Source: Bdellovibrionales bacterium (GTDB lineage Bacteria; Bdellovibrionota; UBA1018). From it: a stretch of DNA of 19,488 nucleotides. Shown here one piece after another: positions 1-6,138 of this stretch; position 1 is the first letter of the stretch, and every line of letters begins with the position of its first letter. The translations under genes were made by a program, and so were the position numbers. The notes under the pieces are model-generated. The model searched no databases, was not told the origin of the DNA, and worked only from the letters and a program-made list of their open reading frames with translations. The stretch spans positions 1-19,488 of the forward strand of contig JAGWZD010000005.1 in the NCBI GenBank assembly GCA_018968995.1, in the 5' to 3' direction.

Positions 1-807
1 CTCGAGCAGAACAGCTAGCCCCTCCTGAGTGGCGGAACAACGAGGGGGCCCCTTCGATAGCCAGCTGGCCACATGTTGGGCGTTTCCATTGATCGTGGTT
101 CCAACATGGACCCAGCCTTCATGTACCTCTAGGATGTCGATTTCTCTCCGTGAAAAAAGCGCACCTTCCTTAATTTTTACGGTGTCACCGCCAGCAGCAG
201 CGTCAGCAAGAATTCCATCTGAAATTTTCGCCTGAACTTTTTCGCCTTTGAAATAGTCTGAAAACCTTCGATTGAGCTCATCGACAACAAACTCAGCTTT
301 GAGTTCCTTGGGATAATCTGCCCCCAAAGAATCGTCGAGACCCGACAGAATTTCGTACATGAGGTGTCCAAGATCAGAAACCTTCAATTTCTCGCCAAAA
401 AGAGTATCTTTTGGTGATCCGTAAAGCTTGCAACTATATTCCCAAAACTCTTTAGTGCCCCGACTTCTCAGCATGCAAACGACATCGCAATACTGCTCAC
501 AGATAGAAATGAGCAATAAAGCGAGAGGGTCCTCTTTTCCAAGACTCGCTTGAATGTCAGAGATAATGTCGCTGAACTCTTCAATCTTTTTATCAGAATC
601 AAAAGCAAGCGGCCGATTCGCATAATGATCCGTACCGACTTTGGGCATTTGCTTGAATTTGCCCTTACGTAGCGACTCCTCCATGGATGAGTCCCATTTG
701 ATCGCATCCAAAATACGGATGGGCTTTTGGGCGTCCACAATACGCTTCGAAAGCCGCTTGATCTTCTCCTTATAAGTGACCCACACCATGTGCTTCCAGA
801 ATGACAT
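1..807 (-). CDS. DUF1704 / QEGLA-motif (MATCAP-like) metallopeptidase, C-terminus off the left edge
   Basis: An open frame runs uninterrupted to the left edge, giving the first 269 residues of a longer protein. Seen: a stretch around residues 27-36 (QKPIRILDAI) that is typical near the start of the family, an HExxxH motif at 229-234 (HEGWVH), and the sequence QEGLA at 261-265. These match the DUF1704 family, annotated in bacteria as flavohemoglobin expression-modulating QEGLA motif protein. Its animal relatives are the MATCAP tyrosine carboxypeptidases, zinc enzymes that remove the C-terminal tyrosine of tubulin. The two histidines and the glutamate are probably metal ligand and catalytic residues. 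No signal peptide is seen, so it is probably cytoplasmic; the bacterial substrate is unknown. The start is uncertain: ATG at 805-807 is used here. ATG at 787-789 has a closer GGAAG and ATG at 856-858 is also in frame. It is transcribed divergently from the next gene. Confidence 0.8.
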   Translation of the reverse strand, partial: MSFWKHMVWVTYKEKIKRLSKRIVDAQKPIRILDAIKWDSSMEESLRKGKFKQMPKVGTDHYANRPLAFDSDKKIEEFSDIISDIQASLGKEDPLALLLISICEQYCDVVCMLRSRGTKEFWEYSCKLYGSPKDTLFGEKLKVSDLGHLMYEILSGLDDSLGADYPKELKAEFVVDELNRRFSDYFKGEKVQAKISDGILADAAAGGDTVKIKEGALFSRREIDILEVHEGWVHVGTTINGNAQHVASWLSKGPPRCSATQEGLAVLLE

Positions 808-856
808 ATCCCGGCAAACCCGCCACAGGCTTATGACTTGCACCCTGGGCTTCCTC

Positions 857-1483
857 ATGAGCGACCCATTCCCACCCTCGAGTAGTACAGAGATGGAGTT
901 ACAACGGGCCTACAACGGCGCCATTGATGTTGGAGTCACTCATTTTTGGAATCGATCCCCAATACCCGGTGTGCACGCGGACGAGATTTTCACGCTCTAC
1001 AAGAGGGCTTGGAGCGCCTACCAGAGGGGCACCCCTCAAGACCGGCTTTTAGCGGAACGATGGGCTCGAGCCGTCAAACATTTGGCAATAGCCCTCTGCC
1101 ATGAGGCCAAGATGCATTATCTTGAGCCTCGATCAAAGGTTCTTCCTGAGCCCTCGGTGACCTCTCAGGCGCAAGAGGCGGCCACTCGCGCAGCCCACGA
1201 GAGTGCATTGGCCCTTCTCGATGCCGCTTCCGAGCGAATCCAAAAAAGCTCACTCACTCCAGGAGTGGACCTCGATACCCTCAACCGGCTCCTCAATCGA
1301 GGGAGAACGCACCTCGAGCAGAGCCCACCTCTTACCGCACCATTTGGGCTTCTTCGGCAACAGCGAATCCAAGCCGCTCATGAATACGGTCGTGCGCTCG
1401 AGTACCTTTTGTTGGCAGTGGAATGTGAAGCTGAGCTGCAGAAAGCCAACGGCCCGGCGATTTCTCGCCAGGCCGCTGCTTGA
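857..1483 (+). CDS. hypothetical helical protein
   Basis: A 208-residue frame that I do not recognise. It is rich in Ala, Leu, Glu and Arg and looks almost entirely alpha-helical. There is a central linker (around EPSVTSQAQEAA) between an N-terminal helical region and a longer C-terminal one. No signal peptide, membrane segment or catalytic motif is visible. The frame stays open upstream to a GTG at 776, but that start would lie inside the divergent metallopeptidase gene. The ATG at 857 is therefore preferred, and ATG at 893 is a second option; none has a good Shine-Dalgarno sequence. The gene converges on rpsI, with 30 bases between the stop codons. Support for it being real is its length, its codon-like composition and the lack of a longer competing frame. 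Function is unknown. Confidence 0.6.
   Translation: MSDPFPPSSSTEMELQRAYNGAIDVGVTHFWNRSPIPGVHADEIFTLYKRAWSAYQRGTPQDRLLAERWARAVKHLAIALCHEAKMHYLEPRSKVLPEPSVTSQAQEAATRAAHESALALLDAASERIQKSSLTPGVDLDTLNRLLNRGRTHLEQSPPLTAPFGLLRQQRIQAAHEYGRALEYLLLAVECEAELQKANGPAISRQAAA
1451..1474 (-). terminator. candidate terminator hairpin of rplM-rpsI
   Basis: On the minus strand this forms a 10-bp stem (one U-G wobble) closed by a GAAA tetraloop, about 40 bases after the rpsI stop. The following bases, GTTGGCTTTCTG, are only partly U-rich, so this is a weak intrinsic terminator at best, or an RNA-stabilising 3' hairpin. It lies inside the last codons of the opposing gene. Confidence 0.4.
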
Positions 1484-1493
1484 TCCAGAATTT

Positions 1494-1507
1494 GAGTCGA
1501 TCGACTC
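1494..1507. repeat. 14-bp perfect palindrome between convergent genes
   Basis: The sequence GAGTCGATCGACTC is a perfect inverted repeat in the 30-base gap between the two convergent stop codons. As RNA it could make only a 5-bp stem with a GATC loop. It could be a protein-binding site, part of a terminator region, or chance. Confidence 0.4.
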
Positions 1508-1513
1508 GACAGC

Positions 1514-1912
1514 TTAACGCTTCGAGTACTGGTAACGACGGCGTGCGCCGGCGAGACCGTATTTCTTACGCTCAACTTCGCGACTATCGCGAGTTAAGAA
1601 TCCAGCCTTCTTGAGAATCGGGCGAAGAGCGGGATCAATGCGGATAAGCCCGCGAGCGATTCCGTGACGAACGGCGCCGGCCTGACCCGACTTTCCTCCG
1701 CCTTTTACATTGATCTTAATATCGTAGCGGCCAACCAGTGAGGTCATTTCCAGAGCCTGCATGATCATCATTCGGCTCGTTGGACGCGGAAAATACTCCG
1801 CGAACTCACGCTCGTTCACAACGATCACACCTTCTTCGCCTGCACGAGGACGAATGTAAACGCGGGCAACCGCCGTCTTTCTTTTCCCAACTTTGTGAGT
1901 CTGCTTTTCCAT
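1514..1912 (-). CDS. rpsI: 30S ribosomal protein S9
   Basis: The 132-residue product is a complete uS9. Visible are the N-terminal [12 protein letters not shown] segment, the central [20 protein letters not shown] block, and the basic tail ending in YQYSKR. In the family, that tail reaches the decoding centre and contacts P-site tRNA. The length is normal. The protein belongs to the head of the small ribosomal subunit. It follows rplM after a 17-base gap that holds a good Shine-Dalgarno AAGGA (1919-1923), 6 bases before the ATG. This is the conserved rplM-rpsI pair found across bacteria, here presumably transcribed together from the promoter upstream of rplM. Confidence 0.98.
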   Translation of the reverse strand: MEKQTHKVGKRKTAVARVYIRPRAGEEGVIVVNEREFAEYFPRPTSRMMIMQALEMTSLVGRYDIKINVKGGGKSGQAGAVRHGIARGLIRIDPALRPILKKAGFLTRDSREVERKKYGLAGARRRYQYSKR

Positions 1913-1929
1913 GAAACTTCCTTCTTAAA

Positions 1930-2436
1930 TTACTTTGCAGCCTTTTTGGCCAGATTGGTGCGACGAACCGTTCCCATTGGCAGCGGCTGAGGGTTCTGTG
2001 CCGCATGCGGATGCTCTGCACCTGCAAAAACTTTGAGCTTCTTCATCTGGTGACGGGCAAGGCTGGACTTGTTGGTCATTCCCCACACCGCCAAGCGGAT
2101 GATTTCATCCGGATGACGAGCGCGCATCTGGCCAGCGGTTGCGGTCTTTAGTCCGCCCACATAACCGGTATGCCGGCGATACAATTTTCCGGTTTCTTTG
2201 TTTCCGGTCAAAGCCACCTTCTCAGCATTGAGAACCACAACGAAATCGCCCGTATCTGCATGGCGAGTGTAAGTGGTCTTTGTTTTTCCGGTGATCGCGC
2301 GAGCGATAACTGTGGCGAGTCGACCTAGAACTTGGTCTTTTGCGTCGACAACGTACCACTTCGGCGCGTTTGGCCCCTTATTTTCGAAGTAATGGGGGCC
2401 CTTCTGTTTTCCTTGGTAAGTCTTCTTCTGTAACAT
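1930..2436 (-). CDS. rplM: 50S ribosomal protein L13
   Basis: uL13, an early-assembly protein of the large subunit. Family hallmarks seen: KWYVVDAKDQVLGRLAT at about residues 26-42, GDFVVVLNAEKVALTGNK, YRRHTGYVGG, and AVWGM followed by KLKVFAGAEHPHAAQNPQPL. At 168 residues it is longer than the usual ~142 residues. It has about 12 extra residues before the conserved WYVVDA block and a basic tail ending in NLAKKAAK. No later in-frame ATG would shorten the N-terminus. The bases before the ATG are C-rich with no Shine-Dalgarno, and a good -10 hexamer sits only 11 bases upstream. The mRNA may therefore be leaderless or nearly so. First gene of the rplM-rpsI pair. Confidence 0.97.
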   Translation of the reverse strand: MLQKKTYQGKQKGPHYFENKGPNAPKWYVVDAKDQVLGRLATVIARAITGKTKTTYTRHADTGDFVVVLNAEKVALTGNKETGKLYRRHTGYVGGLKTATAGQMRARHPDEIIRLAVWGMTNKSSLARHQMKKLKVFAGAEHPHAAQNPQPLPMGTVRRTNLAKKAAK

Positions 2437-2447
2437 AGAGGGGTGGA

Positions 2448-2474
2448 ACTATAGGATGCCCAAGTTGAAGTCAA
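2448..2474 (-). promoter_or_regulatory. predicted sigma-70-type promoter of rplM-rpsI
   Basis: On the minus strand there is a -35 TTGACT (2469-2474), a 15-base spacer and a -10 TATAGT (2448-2453). Only 11 bases separate the -10 from the rplM ATG, so the predicted transcript would have a leader of about five bases or none. The -35 overlaps that of the divergent promoter. Confidence 0.55.
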
Positions 2475-2475
2475 C
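2464..2475. repeat. inverted repeat forming both -35 elements
   Basis: GTTGA-AG-TCAAC is a 5-bp inverted repeat with a 2-base centre, lying exactly where the two divergent -35 boxes overlap. It could simply be the two -35 motifs back to back, or also an operator. Confidence 0.5.
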
Positions 2476-2493
2476 GGGTTTTTCACCTATGAT
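2465..2493 (+). promoter_or_regulatory. predicted sigma-70-type promoter of the arginase-family gene
   Basis: On the plus strand there is a -35 TTGAAG (2465-2470), a 17-base spacer and a -10 TATGAT (2488-2493). Only nine bases separate the -10 from the ATG at 2503, which again predicts a leaderless or near-leaderless message. It shares bases 2469-2470 with the rplM -35. Confidence 0.55.
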
Positions 2494-2502
2494 CTCGGGC
2501 AC

Positions 2503-3483
2503 ATGAAACCCTCTACCCCGCCTACAAACTACCGCCCCAAGAACCCTCTGATCAGCCCCCGTTTTGGAGATATCGCCACCTTCAATAGGCTGCCCTATCT
2601 GCCTGATTTAAAAGGAAAGCAGGTCGACGTGGCCATTCTCGGGGTGCCCTTTGATGGGGGCACCACCTTCCGTCCGGGGGCTCGGTTCGCCCCTAGGGCA
2701 GTGCGTGAGGCCTCAGCCCTCAATCGAAACTTTCACCCGACTCTTGGGGTCCAGGTCTATGAGCGCCTGAACGTGGTCGACGGTGGGGATATTTCAGTAA
2801 ACCCCCTGAATCTGCAGACCACCTTTAAGAACATCGAAAAGCACGTTTCTCAGGTCCATTCGGCAGGCGCTCGAGCCATTCTGGTCGGTGGCGACCATTC
2901 CATTCTTCTGCCCGAGCTTCGAGCGATTCATAAAAAATTTGGAAAACCGATTCTCGTCCAATTCGATGCGCATACCGACACAGCGGATTCAGCCTGGGAC
3001 GAGAAATACCACCATGGAACTCCAGTTCGCCGAGCCATTGAAGAGGATCTTCTTTCTGGAAGCGACATCTTTCAAATTGGCATCCGTGGCCCACTCACTT
3101 CAGCAGATCAAGAGTCCTACTGCCGTGAACAAAAAATCAACACGCTCTCGATCGACGATTTCTATGACATCAGAAAGCGCGATCAATTTTTCCACCTCAT
3201 TCACTCGAAAGCCCAAAAGGGCCCTAAGAAAAAATCGCGTCCCGTTTATGTGTCTTTTGATGTCGACGGAGTGGATCCTGCTTATGCTCCAGGCACAGGA
3301 ACTCCGGTAGTCGGTGGAATGACCTCCCGTGAAGCTCTAGATGCTGTCCGGAAACTTAAGGGACTTCAAATTTGTGGCGCTAACGTGGTGGAGATTTCCC
3401 CGCCGTATGATCATGCCGAATTAACCTCGTTGCTCGGGGCAGCTTTGATTTTTGAGTTTCTCAGTCTGATGGCCAGCGAATAG
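2503..3483 (+). CDS. arginase/agmatinase-family ureohydrolase
   Basis: A 326-residue binuclear manganese-type hydrolase of the ureohydrolase superfamily. Such enzymes split a guanidino group to release urea. Metal-site motifs are intact: GGDHS at 129-133, DAHTD at 155-159, HHGTP at 170-174, and SFDVDGVDP at 251-259 followed by APGTGTPVVGG. The N-terminal PRFGDIATFNRLP (19-31) and the overall length resemble agmatinase (SpeB), guanidinobutyrase or guanidine-hydrolase types more than classical arginase. The substrate cannot be fixed from sequence alone. There is no signal peptide, so it is probably cytoplasmic. The ATG at 2503 has no Shine-Dalgarno but fits the family N-terminus. It is a single-gene unit, divergent from rplM and convergent with the Omp85 gene (24 bases apart). 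No polyamine gene is adjacent. Confidence 0.92.
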   Translation: MKPSTPPTNYRPKNPLISPRFGDIATFNRLPYLPDLKGKQVDVAILGVPFDGGTTFRPGARFAPRAVREASALNRNFHPTLGVQVYERLNVVDGGDISVNPLNLQTTFKNIEKHVSQVHSAGARAILVGGDHSILLPELRAIHKKFGKPILVQFDAHTDTADSAWDEKYHHGTPVRRAIEEDLLSGSDIFQIGIRGPLTSADQESYCREQKINTLSIDDFYDIRKRDQFFHLIHSKAQKGPKKKSRPVYVSFDVDGVDPAYAPGTGTPVVGGMTSREALDAVRKLKGLQICGANVVEISPPYDHAELTSLLGAALIFEFLSLMASE

Positions 3484-3507
3484 TTCGAAAAGGGCCATTC
3501 ACCGAGG

Positions 3508-6138
3508 CTAAATTACTCCGATCGAGAAATAAAATCGGTAGGGATCTTCACCGGGCCTAGGATTGACCTTAAAGCCGAGGTCAAAATTCACAGGGCCGAC
3601 TGGTGTCAGATAATGCAGACCTACTCCTGTTCCCATTCGAAGATTTTTGCCCAGCGAATACTCGTCAACGAGGAGATTTGCTGCATCGAGAAAGGGGCCA
3701 AATCGCATCGGGCCAGATAGTGGTAAATCGAGTTGTGCTCGATAGTTCACGTACGAGGCTGTCCCTCGAACGGCAATATCCTGAATATTTAACTCCTGCT
3801 CTTTGAAGCCTCTCAAGCTTCCCGCACCACCAAGCGTAAACTGCTTGATCAGCGGAATAGCCACCCGAATATCAGTAATGTCCTGAGTGTTTCGTTCGAT
3901 GCCCGTACGAAACGAAAAGTACCAACTGGCATCCTTCCAAACCGGAAGAAGATAATCATTCCTCCACTGCAGTCTAGTATACCCAATCGGAAAGGGTTCA
4001 CGCTGCGAGAGAAACGTGGGGTCAGCTATCTCATAGGAAACCGCTGAGTAAAAACCCCGAGTAGGGGCCAAAGGATCGTTTCTCAGATCTAGCTTTAAAG
4101 ATGTCGTGACTCCGCCGATCGTGATTGTCTGATTGTCGATGCTAGTTGGATCTAAGGCATTCTGCTCAGTTCGCTCCAGGTTATAACTTACCGAGGCAAC
4201 CAAATTAGGGCGTCTAAAAAGTCTTTTTTCAAGAGCACCCCCTAAAACAAGCGATGTGGCATCAAACTTCTCGTATTGAGTTCGCTGCAAAGTAAGGCTC
4301 GGACGAAAAGTCATCTCGGGAATTAAAAACCAAGGCCAGATATATCCGATCTGCGCCTGCGACTCTAGCGGAACGCGGCGATCAATAAATCTTCGATTTG
4401 CATTCACACCAAAGACCACAGTGTGATTTTTTCCAAAAAGATTACTGTACGAGGTCTGTCCAAAAACTCGAACTCCCAGGTCATTTCTAAATCCAACACC
4501 CCCAGCTATCAGTCCGGGAGTTCCCTCTTGTACGATGACATGTATTTTTTTTACTCCTGAACGTTCCGGGTCATCCTCAATACGAATCTGTGCCGTTGAA
4601 AAAAGACCTAACCGCCTGAGCTTCGACTCGCTTTCAAGAAGATTTGCCTCGGTAAGCAAGTCACCCTGCCGGAATGCCAATTCTCGGGTTACTACATCTG
4701 AGCGAGTCTTCTGTAGTCCATCTACGGAGACGTCGCCGGCATGAAAGCGTGATCCAGGCTCAATTTCTATCCTAATATCTGCGACTCTATTCTCATCCCG
4801 ATATTTTACGAGCGTATCGCCGCCCTCGCCGACAATGCCCACCTCGAGATAACCACGGTTTCGGTACCAAGACTTTAATCGCTGAATACCCTCAGTAAAA
4901 GCGTACAGATTCATCGGTTCATCGACCTTGACCCCAAGAACACGAGAAACCTCATGAGAAGGAAATTCGGCTCCGCCTAAAATCTCGATAGAAGCAACAC
5001 GAGTCTGCTCGCCTTCATAAAAAAAGATACTGACGGTTGCCTGAGAGTGCTGCGAATTCCATTGGGTCTGCAGACTCAGAAGCCTCGCGCCCAAGTATCC
5101 TCGGCTCTTTAACTTCTGAATAAAAAACTCAACCGCACGATCGAGCTCTTTTTCGACATAGACTCCAATCGATAGATAACCACCCAATCCCTCCCAAAAA
5201 ATCGATTCCAGCTCTGACTTTGTGAAAACGACCCCACCATCGAAATCGATAGACTCCAAGGCAGCGCGCTCGCCCTCATCGATAACCCAAGTCACATGCC
5301 TTTCCTGCCTTCCAGAACGCTCTATCGGAAATGCCGTAACCTGGGTCTGGGTATATCCAGCGGATAGATAAGCCTCGATGATGCGACTACGAAGCGTTTC
5401 TATGTAGTTTTTTCCGAGCCCTAACGAGCGCTGCTCTTTGATCAAAAGCATCAAATCATTTCGGGAAAACGCTCGATTACCGCGAAATCCAAAACTTACT
5501 TTTTCACCAACGTCGATACGAATTCGTAGGTCTACCCACCCTGCTGAGGGAAGACCTCTCTTTGAACGAGGTAATGCTCCATCCGCCGGTGCCTGCACCC
5601 CTCGCTCGACTCGGACTTCGTTTACGGCTCCACCTATATACTCTTCACTTAAAAGCAGTGATTGCAGCAATCTAGCACTGATACTGGCCTTCTCTTGGTC
5701 AAAGATATCGCCCGAATATATGCCGAATCGACTGAGAAGCTCGCCTTCTAGGCTCCGCCACGATTTTTCATTCCCGTCCGCCGACCCAGCCGTTGGCTCG
5801 ATCACGACCGATCGAATACGCACTGGACTACCCTCGCTTACACTGATCGACCAGAGGCCTTTCAATGGATCAAACGACGCTTTGACTTTCGTGTTTGGAT
5901 ATCCCTTGTAATGATACAGCTCGGTTAGGTTATCAACGGAGCGACGGGCCCTCGCCTCATCGTATTCGTCCCCAACGGTGAGTTCGAGCGCAGACTGTAG
6001 CTCAGAGGGGCCAAAATTTTCCATCCCTTCGGCCTCGACCTGCTCAACAGTAAGTTTATTATTGGCAGAAAACGCGAACCGAGGCGCAAGAAGCACACAC
6101 GAAAAAATCGCAACAATAGCCGCGGTTCTGAGGTTCAT
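3508..6138 (-). CDS. tamA: Omp85-family outer membrane assembly protein, TamA/BamA-like
   Basis: An 876-residue outer-membrane protein. A signal peptide covers about residues 1-24 (ending FAFSA). It is followed by roughly six POTRA-like repeats (about 30-105, 105-212, 213-290, 291-372, 376-455, 456-542) and then a C-terminal 16-stranded-type barrel. The Omp85 lid-loop motif is present as LRGF at 775-778, and the chain ends FYFSIGVI. Its ATG directly abuts the tamB stop, with AGAGG nine bases upstream inside tamB, so the two are translationally coupled. This context argues for TamA, which with TamB helps assemble outer-membrane proteins and move lipids. Against a plain TamA: E. coli TamA is 577 residues with three POTRAs, and this length is closer to BamA (about 810, five POTRAs). 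The Omp85 assignment is firm; TamA versus BamA rests mainly on the neighbour. Confidence 0.85.
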   Translation of the reverse strand: MNLRTAAIVAIFSCVLLAPRFAFSANNKLTVEQVEAEGMENFGPSELQSALELTVGDEYDEARARRSVDNLTELYHYKGYPNTKVKASFDPLKGLWSISVSEGSPVRIRSVVIEPTAGSADGNEKSWRSLEGELLSRFGIYSGDIFDQEKASISARLLQSLLLSEEYIGGAVNEVRVERGVQAPADGALPRSKRGLPSAGWVDLRIRIDVGEKVSFGFRGNRAFSRNDLMLLIKEQRSLGLGKNYIETLRSRIIEAYLSAGYTQTQVTAFPIERSGRQERHVTWVIDEGERAALESIDFDGGVVFTKSELESIFWEGLGGYLSIGVYVEKELDRAVEFFIQKLKSRGYLGARLLSLQTQWNSQHSQATVSIFFYEGEQTRVASIEILGGAEFPSHEVSRVLGVKVDEPMNLYAFTEGIQRLKSWYRNRGYLEVGIVGEGGDTLVKYRDENRVADIRIEIEPGSRFHAGDVSVDGLQKTRSDVVTRELAFRQGDLLTEANLLESESKLRRLGLFSTAQIRIEDDPERSGVKKIHVIVQEGTPGLIAGGVGFRNDLGVRVFGQTSYSNLFGKNHTVVFGVNANRRFIDRRVPLESQAQIGYIWPWFLIPEMTFRPSLTLQRTQYEKFDATSLVLGGALEKRLFRRPNLVASVSYNLERTEQNALDPTSIDNQTITIGGVTTSLKLDLRNDPLAPTRGFYSAVSYEIADPTFLSQREPFPIGYTRLQWRNDYLLPVWKDASWYFSFRTGIERNTQDITDIRVAIPLIKQFTLGGAGSLRGFKEQELNIQDIAVRGTASYVNYRAQLDLPLSGPMRFGPFLDAANLLVDEYSLGKNLRMGTGVGLHYLTPVGPVNFDLGFKVNPRPGEDPYRFYFSIGVI

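Noticed and set aside
177..371. Minus-strand 64-residue frame
   Set aside because: A shadow of the DUF1704 gene, in the wrong frame relative to the HExxxH and QEGLA motifs.
468..740. Minus-strand 90-residue frame
   Set aside because: It lies out of frame inside the DUF1704 coding region (1-807), which carries recognisable motifs; its own translation has no family features.
1203..1517. Plus-strand 104-residue frame overlapping the hypothetical protein
   Set aside because: Low-complexity, Ser- and Pro-rich translation in another frame of the longer gene; it also runs into rpsI.
3471..3498. ATGGCC...GGCCAT inverted repeat between the convergent hydrolase and Omp85 genes as a bidirectional terminator
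   Set aside because: A 6-bp outer stem with a large loop and no U-run on either strand; too weak to call.
5438..5911. Plus-strand 157-residue frame antisense to the Omp85 gene
   Set aside because: Long only because the opposite strand lacks stops by codon bias; the translation is Ser/Arg-rich with no domain, while the antisense gene is well supported.
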